From positions 657,923 to 721,922 of the forward strand of contig CAUJCO010000013.1 in the NCBI GenBank assembly GCA_963169645.1: a stretch of 64,000 nucleotides of DNA, in the 5' to 3' direction. Source of the DNA: Bacteroidota bacterium (GTDB lineage Bacteria; Bacteroidota; Bacteroidia; Chitinophagales; JADIYW01). This document shows positions 33,043 through 43,073 of this stretch, one piece after another. Position 1 is the first letter of the stretch, and each line of letters starts with the position of its first letter. The notes beneath the pieces are model-generated. The model was not told where the DNA came from, made no database searches, and worked only from the letters and a program-made list of their open reading frames with translations. The position numbers and the translations under genes were made by a program.

Positions 33043-34905
33043 ATGTTTCAACAATATGATGTTATTGTAGTAGGAGCCGGGCATGCCGGTTGTGAGGCGG
33101 CTGTTGCAGCTGCTAAAATGGGTAGCAAAGTTTTATTGGCTACCATGAATATGCAAACCATCGCTCAAATGTCGTGTAATCCGGCAATGGGTGGTGTAGC
33201 TAAAGGACAAATACTGAGAGAAATAGATGCCATGGGTGGTTATTCCGGAATTGTAACGGATAAAACAATGATTCAATTTAGAATGTTGAACCAATCGAAA
33301 GGACCCGCAATGTGGAGCCCTAGAGCACAAAGCGATAGAATGCAGTTTCATTTAACATGGCGAGAGATGTTGGAAAACACACCAAATATCGATTTTTGGC
33401 AAGATATGGTGCGTGAATTATTGGTGGAAGATGGTCGAGTATGTGGTGTGCGTACCGGAATGGGTATGGAAATTCGATCCAAAGCAGTGGTGCTTACAAA
33501 TGGTACGTTCTTAAATGGAATAATTCATATTGGAGAAAAACAATTTGGCGGTGGACGAGCCGGCGAAAAAGCATCAAAAGGCATCACCGAACAATTAGTG
33601 GCATTAGGTTTTGAGAGCGGCCGTATGAAAACAGGAACACCACCGCGTATAGATGGCAGAAGTTTGGATTATTCCAAAATGGAAGTGCAAGACGGCGATA
33701 CAGAAATCGTAGGATTTTCATTTAAAAATATCGAAAAACCCAAAGAACAACGCTGCTGTTGGATAACAAATACAAATGATACTGTCCACGAAATATTAAA
33801 GACAGGCTTTGAAAAATCACCGATGTTTCAAGGTAGAATTCAAGGTTTAGGTCCAAGATATTGCCCATCTATAGAAGATAAAATTAATCGGTTTGCAGAT
33901 AAAGATAGACATCAGATATTTGTAGAACCGGAAGGTAGGAATACGGTAGAAATTTATGTAAATGGATTTTCAACCTCCTTGCCGGAAGATGTACAGTATA
34001 AAGCATTAACCCAAATACCGGGTTTTGAAAAAGCAAAAATGTTCCGTCCGGGTTATGCTATCGAATATGATTATTTTCCACCAACTCAATTAAATCTTTC
34101 TTTAGAAACCAAACTTATTAAGAATTTATTCTTTGCAGGACAAATAAACGGAACCACCGGATATGAAGAAGCTGCCGCACAAGGTATGATGGCAGGCATT
34201 AATGCACATAGAGTAATCCGTGAAGAAGAAGCCGTTGTGTTAAAGCGGAGCGAAGCATATATCGGTGTGTTAATCGATGATTTAGTAAATAAAGGAACGG
34301 AAGAACCATACCGCATGTTTACATCAAGAGCTGAGTTTCGTATTCTTTTACGCCAAGATAATGCTGATTTAAGATTGACGGAACTGTCGCACAAAATCGG
34401 ATTTGCTGAGCAAGAAAGAATGGATCGCGTGAATGATAAACGCAAAGCGACCGACGAAATTATCCAATTTATTAAAGAATATAGCGTTGAACCAAGTGAT
34501 GTAGATGCTTATTTAACCACACAAGGCACAACTCCATTGATGCATAAAATGAAATTGGAAAAGATAATTTCCAGACCGCAAATCGGAATTTTAGATTTAT
34601 TGGAGCATGTACCTGTTTTAAAAGCACACTTGGGTGCTTACGAAAAAGAGTTTTTGGAACAAGCAGAAATTTCTATAAAATACGAAGGCTATATTCAAAA
34701 GGAATACGACCAAGTTCAGAAAATGGATAAAATAGAAAATGTACGTTTAAAACCCGATTTCGATTATATGGCTTTGCCTTCGTTAAGTATTGAAGCAAGA
34801 CAAAAACTAACGAAATTAAAGCCACTAACACTTGGCCAAGCCAGTAGAATTTCCGGCGTTTCTCCGGCTGATATTTCAGTATTAATGGTCTATTTAGGCA
34901 GATAG
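33043..34905 (+). CDS. mnmG: tRNA uridine-5-carboxymethylaminomethyl modification enzyme MnmG (GidA)
   Basis: MnmG, with MnmE, modifies U34 of several tRNAs using FAD, NADH and a folate methylene group. The 620-residue length is standard. The N-terminal FAD-binding motif is VVGAGHAGCEAAVAAAKMG; further family blocks are MSCNPAMGGVAKGQILREIDA, GTPPRIDGRSLDY, the FFAGQINGTTGYEEAAAQG region and PYRMFTSRAEFRILLRQDN; the C-terminal LTLGQASRISGVSPADISVL helix that contacts MnmE is intact. In many bacteria this gene (gidA, 'glucose-inhibited division') sits beside the replication origin and parAB; here two parS sites lie directly upstream. Confidence 0.98.
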   Translation: MFQQYDVIVVGAGHAGCEAAVAAAKMGSKVLLATMNMQTIAQMSCNPAMGGVAKGQILREIDAMGGYSGIVTDKTMIQFRMLNQSKGPAMWSPRAQSDRMQFHLTWREMLENTPNIDFWQDMVRELLVEDGRVCGVRTGMGMEIRSKAVVLTNGTFLNGIIHIGEKQFGGGRAGEKASKGITEQLVALGFESGRMKTGTPPRIDGRSLDYSKMEVQDGDTEIVGFSFKNIEKPKEQRCCWITNTNDTVHEILKTGFEKSPMFQGRIQGLGPRYCPSIEDKINRFADKDRHQIFVEPEGRNTVEIYVNGFSTSLPEDVQYKALTQIPGFEKAKMFRPGYAIEYDYFPPTQLNLSLETKLIKNLFFAGQINGTTGYEEAAAQGMMAGINAHRVIREEEAVVLKRSEAYIGVLIDDLVNKGTEEPYRMFTSRAEFRILLRQDNADLRLTELSHKIGFAEQERMDRVNDKRKATDEIIQFIKEYSVEPSDVDAYLTTQGTTPLMHKMKLEKIISRPQIGILDLLEHVPVLKAHLGAYEKEFLEQAEISIKYEGYIQKEYDQVQKMDKIENVRLKPDFDYMALPSLSIEARQKLTKLKPLTLGQASRISGVSPADISVLMVYLGR

Positions 34906-34922
34906 AAATAAATAACAAGACT

Positions 34923-36677
34923 ATGCAACAACACAAAAAAAGCAGTATAGAATCGTTCGCTTTTTACAGCATAAGCATATTGCATTGTTTTTTGCTATTT
35001 TCTTGTGCTCAAATCATCACACCAACCGGTGGTCCAAGAGATACGCAAGCACCGGAAATCACACAAGCACAGCCGACTAATTTCTCCACCAATTTTCAGC
35101 AAAAAGATATACATATTCAATTTAATGAATGGATTCAGCCATTAACCAATGCAAAAAATCAGGTAATTATATCGCCGGAAATTGAACCTTTTCCGTCGAT
35201 TACCATAGCTCGAAACGACCTAAGTATTCGTTTTAAAAATGCATTAGAACCGAATACTACGTATAGTATTTTTTTTGGAGATAATATAAAAGATAATAAT
35301 GAAGGCAATCCGTATCCTAACTTTAAGTATGTTTTCTCTACCGGAAATTTTCTAGACTCTTTAATAATTAAAGGGCATATCACAACCAATTTGGATAAAA
35401 TTCCGGACAATACGTTTCTTTTATTGTATAAAGATATTTCTGACTCAGCCTTTACCACCAAAAGACCATATTCTATCACAAAAATAAAAACAGACGGCTC
35501 GTTTGAGTTGAATCATGTAAAAGAAGGTAATTATAGAATATTTGCCCTGAGCGATAAAAACAACAATTATTTTTATGATTTACCAACAGAAGAAATCGCC
35601 TTTTTAAACAGTAATATAAACGTACATTCAAATGTAGATACGTTACAACTCGAATTATTTTTGCCGGAAGAGGATAAATTACGTATCCAACAATTTGACC
35701 GAATAGTAAAAAATGGCATTTTAAATCTTACTTTTAATAAAGAAATTTCTATAAATGCTGATGAAATTACGGCATCGCTTGTTGGAAATAATGTTGTTCA
35801 ACCCATTGCTTTTACGGAAAAGGACCAGAAAAATATGGCTATTTATTTTCCAAATATGGAAACCGATAGCAATACATTTCAACTTGTCATAAAAAATAAG
35901 TCTATTTTGATTGATACAATCACCATTAAAACCTTTCATAAAAAATCACCTCAGCCAATTCCATTTTTCACCGATTCGCTTTTTTTAAAAAATGTATTTG
36001 TGATAGAAGGTGACCCAATGCATATTCGAGCGTCAAATTATAGTTTATCTCCAATTGACACCGGTAAAATTATTGTCACAGATACTACTAAAAATCCGAT
36101 TCCATTTTCTATTACTCGAAAAGATGATTTAATTACGTATGAACTGTTTGCCAACTGGAAACCAGACATGCTTTATACGTTCCACGTTTCAGACTCTGCT
36201 ATTTCTGATTTAGTTGGAAATTACAATAAATTGCAAGAATTTTCATTTCGGACGATAGCCGTTAAAAAATCATCTAACTTATTGATTAACTATGTGTTAC
36301 CTGATATTTCAAGCGATTTTATCGCAATTTTAAAAGATAATTCGGGCAAAGTACTGGATAAACGAATTTTACGCGATTCTCAGCGTGTTCAAATTAACTA
36401 CGGCAAACTACTTTCCGGCTCATATACGGTGGAAGTAATCCAAGATGAGAATAAAAATGGAATTTGGAATTCCGGAAATTATCAACTAAAAACATTTCCT
36501 GAAAAAATATATAAAGAATCCAAACCTATTATTTTAAAAGAAAATTGGGATGCGGAAGAAACTATCAAAGTCGATTTTCAACATAAATCTGGAAAAGTAG
36601 GTTTCATGGATAATGGCTCTACGTTACCTTCAAAACCCAATATTGGTAAACAGCCACAAGGAGGAGCCGGTTTTTAG
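34923..36677 (+). CDS. Surface lipoprotein with bacterial Ig-like (SbsA-type) domain
   Basis: This 584-residue protein has a lipoprotein signal peptide (HCFLLFSC, acylated cysteine near residue 28) and then ITPTGGPRDTQAPEI, the hallmark N-terminus of a common Bacteroidota lipoprotein family. An Ig-like SbsA/Big_5 domain follows (residues ~50-135: NEWIQPL...PNTTYSIFFGDNIKD), then further beta-rich domains, including a Gly-rich turn SGSYTVEVIQDENKNGIW reminiscent of a calcium-binding loop near the C-terminus. It lies 17 bases after mnmG. Probably a periplasmic or surface-exposed structural lipoprotein; function is not established. Confidence 0.8.
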   Translation: MQQHKKSSIESFAFYSISILHCFLLFSCAQIITPTGGPRDTQAPEITQAQPTNFSTNFQQKDIHIQFNEWIQPLTNAKNQVIISPEIEPFPSITIARNDLSIRFKNALEPNTTYSIFFGDNIKDNNEGNPYPNFKYVFSTGNFLDSLIIKGHITTNLDKIPDNTFLLLYKDISDSAFTTKRPYSITKIKTDGSFELNHVKEGNYRIFALSDKNNNYFYDLPTEEIAFLNSNINVHSNVDTLQLELFLPEEDKLRIQQFDRIVKNGILNLTFNKEISINADEITASLVGNNVVQPIAFTEKDQKNMAIYFPNMETDSNTFQLVIKNKSILIDTITIKTFHKKSPQPIPFFTDSLFLKNVFVIEGDPMHIRASNYSLSPIDTGKIIVTDTTKNPIPFSITRKDDLITYELFANWKPDMLYTFHVSDSAISDLVGNYNKLQEFSFRTIAVKKSSNLLINYVLPDISSDFIAILKDNSGKVLDKRILRDSQRVQINYGKLLSGSYTVEVIQDENKNGIWNSGNYQLKTFPEKIYKESKPIILKENWDAEETIKVDFQHKSGKVGFMDNGSTLPSKPNIGKQPQGGAGF

Positions 36678-36968
36678 TGTTCTATTTCTTGATTATTAAC
36701 AAAATTTTCACTTTTCAACACAATATCACCATTTTTGGTGATGCAGGTTAATAATAAAGATATTAACTTCGAATTAACATAAACCCTAACCTTGTATTTT
36801 GGCAAACCCTAAAAAACAAAAATCATATATTTGACATATTTAATTAAAACCCTAACATCTTTAAATATTCAAATAATTTTAATCCAATTCAATTTTAGGT
36901 TTTTATGTTATGAATTAATATAATATGTATTAATTTATTAATTATTAAGAAACATAAACACCCTAAAA
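36678..36968. promoter_or_regulatory. AT-rich upstream region with repeated AAACCCTAA
   Basis: This 291-base region upstream of a T9SS cargo gene has three copies of AAACCCTAA in the same orientation (36781-36789, 36804-36812, 36847-36855) and a related ACCCTAA directly before the next start codon. A TATATTTG -7-like element lies between them (36826-36833), and a small hairpin ATCACC-ATTTTT-GGTGAT near 36726-36743. The repeated nonamers flanking a promoter element look like possible protein-binding sites, but no family is known. Confidence 0.35.
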
Positions 36969-39473
36969 ATGAGAACTACTTTACACTTAAAGGTATTATT
37001 AATTTATCTATTGATAATTAATATATACAATTATTCGTCAGCACAATGCACCGGCACTCGTTCAACAGCATCCATCAACTGGGATTATCAATACTATAAT
37101 AATAGCGTTTTACCATCAAGTGGAATCAACTTTATGATTGGTAAAAATACATTAAGATTGACATGGAGCGGTGCTACGTTTAATGGAGTGGTAAATGAAC
37201 ATACCGGACAAACCGGAAATGACGTGAGATTTTCCGTTAGAAATGGTTCTGTTACCTTTACTTTTACCAACCCGGTTGAAAACCTGCAATTTTATGTAAA
37301 TGATATAGACAATAGACAAACTATTTATCCGAGAGCTTATGATGATTTAGGATTACCCTTAATTGTTAATGTTGTTCGTATTACTGGCAGTGCAGGAACG
37401 CTATCAGGTAGTGGAACAATTGCTCCTTCTTATTATAATAGCGGAAGTTATGGTACAAGCAATAATGGTGCGGGTGTACGAATTACCGTTCCCGGAATGA
37501 CAGAAACTATGGTACTTAATTTTACAAAATCAACTTCCGGATCAGATCCTATATATATATCTGATATTTCAGCTTGTACGGATGCTACTTGGGCTACCGA
37601 TTATCAAGCTATTTCTGCACCGGAAACCGGCCAGCCGACACACATGTTAATTGCGTATGATAGTATTATTTATGTGGTAAATAAATTAGACAATACTGCA
37701 ATGGAACTCTATGCAGACCCTTCGGTTAATAGGTTGAATACAATGGCGTATGACCCATACAACCAAGTAATTTATTACTGTGATAGTAGAAGAGTGTCCA
37801 CTAATTTATCTGTATATAAATATGATGTAAAAACGGGTGTTAAAAGTACGTTTATCAATAATGTAAATACATTTGGAATCCAAACATTTACAAACGGATT
37901 ATCTACGAGTGGTGCCAGTTTTTATGATGGATATCTGTTTATTGGAACAGATAGTGATTTAAATCCAAATACACCCACTGCGATCTATCGGATAGATATA
38001 AATCCAACAACCGGTGCACCCATAAGAGCCAGTCGATTTTGGGGTGCCAATAGTGCCGTTAGTACAGGTTCCGGCACAGACATATTATACGACTGGGGAG
38101 ATTTTGTTTTAAACGATGGCGTATTGTATAATTTTAATGGTGCTTCTGATGCGGCAGCAGGTACAGAAATGCAACATTTCGATTTAAATTCTCAAACACG
38201 TTTAGCCGGTTATTCCTATTCTCCGGATACCTTGGCTCAAGCTTCTTTAGATTATGAAGGCAATATTTTTGGTATCAGAAATGGCTTCTACTATCAACAA
38301 TATAATCCAGCAACCGGTACATTTGGTGCAAATACCTTTTTTTCCGGTATTCCAACAACCAGAGTTTTAACAGATGGAGCAGAATCCTTTAAATATCCGT
38401 ATGACTATGGAGATGCACCGTCTCCGTATGGTTATGCTTCGCATGTTTTCCGTGTTTCGCCGAATTTAATGATAGGTTCAGATATTGATTATGAAATGGC
38501 AAGTTATTATAGTTCTGATGCTTTAGCAGATGATAACGATATCACAGGAACAGGAAATGATGAAGATGGCGTTGATCCCAATTATTTTATATCGAATCCT
38601 ATTTCCGAAACGAGCACAACGTATTCCGTACCGGTGCAAGCAACGAATAGAACCGGCGCAAACGCATATATGTATGGATATATTGATTTTAATAACAATG
38701 GAAACTATAATGATCCGGGTGAGCGTTCCAATTTAGTAACGCTTCCTCATAATTTATCTACTTTAACGTATACTGTTACTTGGAGTAGCCTTTCCGGTGG
38801 CATTCCGGGAAATTCGTTTATCCGATTTAGAATTGCAAGCAATGCTTCTGAAATTAATACAGGAAGTGGATATGCACGTTCCGGAGAAGTAGAAGATTAT
38901 CCAATAAATATTAATGCCTCTTCTTTACCGGTAGAATTAATCAACTTCACCGCAACTGCATTAGAAAATAATACAACGGATGTAAAATGGTCAACTGCAT
39001 CAGAATACAATAATGACTATTTCGAAATTCAGCGCTCCAATGAAGATAATGATTGGACCACCATTGGAACAGTAGATGGAAATGGAAACAGCAGTACTTT
39101 TATTCAATATCAATTTATTGACCAACAACCTAAAAATGGTATCAATTATTATAGATTGAAACAAGTTGATTTTGACGGTTCATTTGAATATTCTGTTGTT
39201 GTAGCTGTTAATTTTAGCAATAGCCAACCTAAAACTGATGAGAAGGAAGTTATTGTGTATCCAAATCCAACCACAGATGTACTTTGGGTAAAATCTGATA
39301 CAGATAATATCTCGACGAAAGATGAAAATATTCATGTTTATAATATAAATGGAGAACAAGTGTATTCAACACCTCTTCAGGAACCACTCCAACAGGTAGA
39401 TTTTAAATATTATGAGAACGGAATGTATTTCCTAAAAATTGGAAAACAATCGTTTAGAATAATAAAACAATAA
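36969..39473 (+). CDS. Large secreted protein with GEVED domain and T9SS type A C-terminal domain
   Basis: This 834-residue protein has a signal peptide (IYLLIINIYNYSSAQ). The N-terminal ~200 residues are beta-rich with a possible carbohydrate-binding or lectin-like fold; a middle region (residues ~220-480) has repeated YDxxxxVIYYCD and IYRIDINPTTG segments suggestive of a beta-propeller. A GEVED domain follows (about 515-645), ending in the diagnostic SGEVEDYPI. The C-terminal ~75 residues, from VYPNPTTDVLWV to FRIIKQ, are a type A T9SS sorting domain. Together with the next gene, which shares the same LPVELINF/LPLELTQF linker and SxEYNNxxFEIQR/SEQNTSHFEIER module, it forms a pair of surface or secreted proteins. 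Function unknown. Confidence 0.85.
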   Translation: MRTTLHLKVLLIYLLIINIYNYSSAQCTGTRSTASINWDYQYYNNSVLPSSGINFMIGKNTLRLTWSGATFNGVVNEHTGQTGNDVRFSVRNGSVTFTFTNPVENLQFYVNDIDNRQTIYPRAYDDLGLPLIVNVVRITGSAGTLSGSGTIAPSYYNSGSYGTSNNGAGVRITVPGMTETMVLNFTKSTSGSDPIYISDISACTDATWATDYQAISAPETGQPTHMLIAYDSIIYVVNKLDNTAMELYADPSVNRLNTMAYDPYNQVIYYCDSRRVSTNLSVYKYDVKTGVKSTFINNVNTFGIQTFTNGLSTSGASFYDGYLFIGTDSDLNPNTPTAIYRIDINPTTGAPIRASRFWGANSAVSTGSGTDILYDWGDFVLNDGVLYNFNGASDAAAGTEMQHFDLNSQTRLAGYSYSPDTLAQASLDYEGNIFGIRNGFYYQQYNPATGTFGANTFFSGIPTTRVLTDGAESFKYPYDYGDAPSPYGYASHVFRVSPNLMIGSDIDYEMASYYSSDALADDNDITGTGNDEDGVDPNYFISNPISETSTTYSVPVQATNRTGANAYMYGYIDFNNNGNYNDPGERSNLVTLPHNLSTLTYTVTWSSLSGGIPGNSFIRFRIASNASEINTGSGYARSGEVEDYPININASSLPVELINFTATALENNTTDVKWSTASEYNNDYFEIQRSNEDNDWTTIGTVDGNGNSSTFIQYQFIDQQPKNGINYYRLKQVDFDGSFEYSVVVAVNFSNSQPKTDEKEVIVYPNPTTDVLWVKSDTDNISTKDENIHVYNINGEQVYSTPLQEPLQQVDFKYYENGMYFLKIGKQSFRIIKQ

Positions 39474-39511
39474 AGTGTACCCTAATTTCCTGAACTATTA
39501 TTTTGAATACT

Positions 39512-42316
39512 ATGAATAAGAAATATATAACTCTACTCCTTAGCTTTGTTTTTTCTACCATATTTTTTGTGTCAGCACATGATGCTTGTAATCGTGTGCC
39601 TACAGAAAAATCAAGTCGTATAAAAATTCCGATTCCCGATAAATTAGAGGATAGGTTAATGATACTCGGATTGTTAGAAATCGACCATTATTTCGTGAAA
39701 GATGGTTGTATCATATCAGAAGTCGCCTCCTCTAAAATAGATAATATCAAAAGCTTACCTTTTAAATATCAAATTCTTTGTGATGATGTAGAAAAAGAAT
39801 TAGAGCAAGAAAATGCAAAATATTATAAAGTAATAAAAGAAAATCCGAATGCACGTGCAGCTTTTGAGAATAGTGGAGACATTGTTGATAATATCATCAA
39901 AACACCTGCTGCCTTTCAAGTAAAAGCTACATTGGGTGGTTTTTATAGTTATGCTGAAATGGTAACAGCCGTTGGTGCTTTAGCAAATGCCTATCCGGGT
40001 ATTGTTGATACGTTCTCTTTAGGAAAATCGTATCAAGGAAGAGATATTTGGTGTGTAAAAATATCTGATAATGTAACTACTGATGAGAATGAGCCGGAAC
40101 TCGGATATATGGGCTTGCAACATGCTCGGGAAGCAATTGGCGGTGCCAGCATGATTTTTTTTATGCAATATTTGTGCGAAAATTATGCAACAGACGCAAG
40201 AATTGCTCAGTTAATTAATAATCGAGAATTTTTCATCATTCCTTGTATGAATCCGGATGGTTGGGAATACAACAGAACCATCAACCCAAGTGGTGGCGGT
40301 ATGTGGCGAAAAAATAGAAAACCGTATGGCTCCTATTTTGGTGCTGATTTAAATAGAAATTGGGGTGTGCGTTGGGCAGACTGTAGTGCACCAATTTCTG
40401 GACCCGTTTCAAACTGCGGTTCGTCTTCTCCCTCGTCAGATACATATTGGGGACCATCTGCATTTTCCGAGCCGGAAACACAAGCCATTCGTAATTTTTC
40501 AAAAACAAGAAATTTTACTATTTTCTTAGATCAACATGCATATGGGCCATACTATAGTATTCCTCCGGGAAGACAACCGGATGCACTCTCTTCGGATGAG
40601 TTGAAATTCTATATAGAACTCTGTTCGTATATGGGAAAATACAATGGTATGAAGTATGGAAATAGTTATCAAGCATTGGCGTATGAAGTTGCCGGTGGTG
40701 TAAAAGATTGGATGCTACGGGGTGAAATCGGTGTTGGTACGAAACAAAAAGTATATGGCTTTACCGGAGAAGGTGGTGCAGCTAACGGGACATCCAGCAA
40801 TTTTTGGCCACCCGCAAGTCACATTGTGATACTGTGTAAAGGAATGGTATATCAAAATTTACAAATGGCATATTTTGGTGGTTCGTATGTAGACCATCAA
40901 GATTTAGGTAATATCAATATTACGGCTACATCCGGTAATTTACCGTTTCGATTAAGACGCTTAGGGTTAAAAAATGCACCAGTTACTGTTTCTGCAATCC
41001 CACTTCAAAATATTACTATCACCGGAAGTCCTGTCGTTACCAGTCTTGCCAATTTTAATGATGTTTATAATGGAAATATGGCTTATTCCTTACCAGTAGG
41101 AATTACCGCCGGAAATGTTTTAAAATATGTTTGGAAAATAGAAACGGAAGCTTGTACCTATTATGATACCATCGTAAAAGTTTATAACGGTGCTACCGTT
41201 TTTTCGGATAATATGGAAACCGGAACCGCCACTACGAATTGGACAATTTCCGCCGGTTGGGCTTATACGACAGATAGGGCGTTCTCCGGTTCTAGATCTT
41301 TTGCAGAGTCGCCGAGTTCAAATTATGGAACTGCCGTAACAAGAACTGCTCAATGGAGAAACACCTTCTCGCTTGCAGGTGCCGGTTCAGCGTATTTGAG
41401 TTTTATGGTTCGTCATCGTGCAGAAAATTTTTGTGATAAATTGAATGTTCAAATTTCTACCAATGGAACAACATGGACTTCCTTAACAGGAACAACAACT
41501 GTAGAAGAACCCAATAACTGGGATGGCAGCACAATTAACGGACAGCCGGCATTAACCGGCATACGGGAAGAATGGACGAGAGAAAGTTTTGATTTAAAAA
41601 ACTATATCGGGTTAAGTAATCTTCGTTTTAGATTTCAATTTACATCGGTGAATACCGATGCTAACTACGTGTTTAATGTTGATGATGGTTTTAATATCGA
41701 TAATTTAAGTTTGATAATGGGCGGCAATCCAGATTTTATGTTACCATTAGAACTCACACAATTTTCCGGCTATCACGAAACGCCGAATAATATTTTAAAT
41801 TGGACAACTGCATCTGAACAAAATACCAGTCATTTTGAAATAGAACGTACCGTTAACGGTGTTGATTTTGAAACAATCGGAACGGTAACAGCTGCCGGAA
41901 ATAGTACCTCAAAAAAAACATATTCATTTTTGGATACCAAACCGTATTCCGGAGATAATTTATATCGATTAAAAATGTTTGATTTGGATGGAAGTTTTAC
42001 GTATAGTAAATTGATTTCAATAAAAGTAAATGATTTGAAAAGCGCCGTGTTGCCTACCGGAATTGAAAAACTGTATCCAAATCCGGCGAATAATAATATC
42101 ACAATAGATTTTATTAATAATGAAGATTTTCAAACATATACTTTAATGGTTTATGATATTACCGGAAAAGTACAAGTATATGAAACAAAATATTTCCCAA
42201 CGGGAACCAATAAAGTAGATGTTGATCTTTCTAACCTTGCAAACGGACCGTATGTTATTGCCCTTTCCAATGTACAGAAACACGTAACCTACGAACAGAA
42301 ATTTTTCAAACAATAA
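39512..42316 (+). CDS. Secreted M14 zinc carboxypeptidase with T9SS type A C-terminal domain
   Basis: M14 metallocarboxypeptidases remove C-terminal residues from peptides. From the ATG at 39512 the protein has 934 residues; the TTG three codons upstream is less likely. After a signal peptide and a prodomain, the catalytic domain (roughly 140-450) carries zinc ligands H204 and E207 (QHARE), NPDGWEYNR, the substrate-binding DLNRNWG, the third ligand H342 (DQHAYG) and the catalytic glutamate E420 (FTGEGG). A jelly-roll-like domain, a SEQNTSHFEIER module and a type A sorting domain starting YPNPANN follow. All catalytic residues are present, so it is likely active outside the cell. Confidence 0.93.
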   Translation: MNKKYITLLLSFVFSTIFFVSAHDACNRVPTEKSSRIKIPIPDKLEDRLMILGLLEIDHYFVKDGCIISEVASSKIDNIKSLPFKYQILCDDVEKELEQENAKYYKVIKENPNARAAFENSGDIVDNIIKTPAAFQVKATLGGFYSYAEMVTAVGALANAYPGIVDTFSLGKSYQGRDIWCVKISDNVTTDENEPELGYMGLQHAREAIGGASMIFFMQYLCENYATDARIAQLINNREFFIIPCMNPDGWEYNRTINPSGGGMWRKNRKPYGSYFGADLNRNWGVRWADCSAPISGPVSNCGSSSPSSDTYWGPSAFSEPETQAIRNFSKTRNFTIFLDQHAYGPYYSIPPGRQPDALSSDELKFYIELCSYMGKYNGMKYGNSYQALAYEVAGGVKDWMLRGEIGVGTKQKVYGFTGEGGAANGTSSNFWPPASHIVILCKGMVYQNLQMAYFGGSYVDHQDLGNINITATSGNLPFRLRRLGLKNAPVTVSAIPLQNITITGSPVVTSLANFNDVYNGNMAYSLPVGITAGNVLKYVWKIETEACTYYDTIVKVYNGATVFSDNMETGTATTNWTISAGWAYTTDRAFSGSRSFAESPSSNYGTAVTRTAQWRNTFSLAGAGSAYLSFMVRHRAENFCDKLNVQISTNGTTWTSLTGTTTVEEPNNWDGSTINGQPALTGIREEWTRESFDLKNYIGLSNLRFRFQFTSVNTDANYVFNVDDGFNIDNLSLIMGGNPDFMLPLELTQFSGYHETPNNILNWTTASEQNTSHFEIERTVNGVDFETIGTVTAAGNSTSKKTYSFLDTKPYSGDNLYRLKMFDLDGSFTYSKLISIKVNDLKSAVLPTGIEKLYPNPANNNITIDFINNEDFQTYTLMVYDITGKVQVYETKYFPTGTNKVDVDLSNLANGPYVIALSNVQKHVTYEQKFFKQ

Positions 42317-42340
42317 GCATTCACTTTTATTCCATGATTC

Positions 42341-42372
42341 TATCTGTCATCTATTTTAATAGATGACAGATA
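42341..42372 (+). terminator. Strong 15-bp hairpin between the carboxypeptidase and DedA genes
   Basis: Perfect 15-bp inverted repeat TATCTGTCATCTATT / AATAGATGACAGATA with a TT centre (42341-42355 and 42358-42372). There is no T-run after it, so it is not a classic intrinsic terminator; it may stabilise the upstream mRNA 3' end or be an operator, since the -7 element of the next gene follows within six bases. Confidence 0.5.
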
Positions 42373-42377
42373 AAATG

Positions 42378-42385
42378 TATCTTTG
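42378..42385 (+). promoter_or_regulatory. -7 promoter element TATCTTTG of the DedA gene
   Basis: Exact TAnnTTTG match 36 bases upstream of the DedA ATG, directly after the hairpin. Confidence 0.5.
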
Positions 42386-42421
42386 GTCGTTTTTAAATCG
42401 TTCATTTTATAGTACAGTATC

Positions 42422-43063
42422 ATGGAAAGTATCTTACACGCAATCGATTTTATTTTACACCCGGATTTAGCTTATTTATTACAACAATATGGTGTTTACA
42501 TATATGTAATTTTATTTTTAATTATTTTCGTTGAAACCGGTTTAGTCGTAATGCCATTTTTGCCCGGCGATTCTTTGTTGTTTACCGCAGGAATGCTTAC
42601 TGTAGTAGAACCCGGATTAAATATTTATGTATTAATTCCATTATTGTTAGTAGCGGCCGTTTCCGGTGATACCTTGAACTATTTTGTAGGAAAATATTTT
42701 AGCGATCGTGTATTAAATTGGAAATATAAAAACCAACCATTGGTAAAAAAAGAGTGGATTGACGAAACGCATAATTTCTTTGAAAAACATGGTAATAAAA
42801 CCATTGTGTTAGCTCGTTTTGTACCCATTGTTCGTACCATTGCACCATTTGTAGCTGGTATCGGCAAAATGACGTATACCACGTTTACATCTTACAACAT
42901 TATCGGTGCTTTTATCTGGATTGTTTCCATGGTTTTGTTAGGTCATTTTTTAGGCTCTTATCAATTTGTAAAGGACAACTTAGAAAAATTTGTTTTAGGC
43001 ATTGTCTTTCTTTCGGTATTGCCAATGGTCTTCAAGTTTGTTCAATCAAAAATGAAAAAATAA
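42422..43063 (+). CDS. DedA-family inner-membrane protein
   Basis: This 213-residue protein has about five membrane segments and the SNARE-associated (DedA/VTT) core: ETGLVVMPFLPGDSLLFTAG, GDTLNYFVGK, then FEKHGNKTIVLARFVPIVRT and APFVAGIGKM. The ARFVPIVRTIAPFVAG block with its arginines and prolines is the strongest family marker. DedA proteins recycle undecaprenyl phosphate or phosphatidylethanolamine across the membrane and are needed for envelope integrity. It has its own promoter. Confidence 0.94.
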   Translation: MESILHAIDFILHPDLAYLLQQYGVYIYVILFLIIFVETGLVVMPFLPGDSLLFTAGMLTVVEPGLNIYVLIPLLLVAAVSGDTLNYFVGKYFSDRVLNWKYKNQPLVKKEWIDETHNFFEKHGNKTIVLARFVPIVRTIAPFVAGIGKMTYTTFTSYNIIGAFIWIVSMVLLGHFLGSYQFVKDNLEKFVLGIVFLSVLPMVFKFVQSKMKK

Positions 43064-43073
43064 GTTGATTTTG

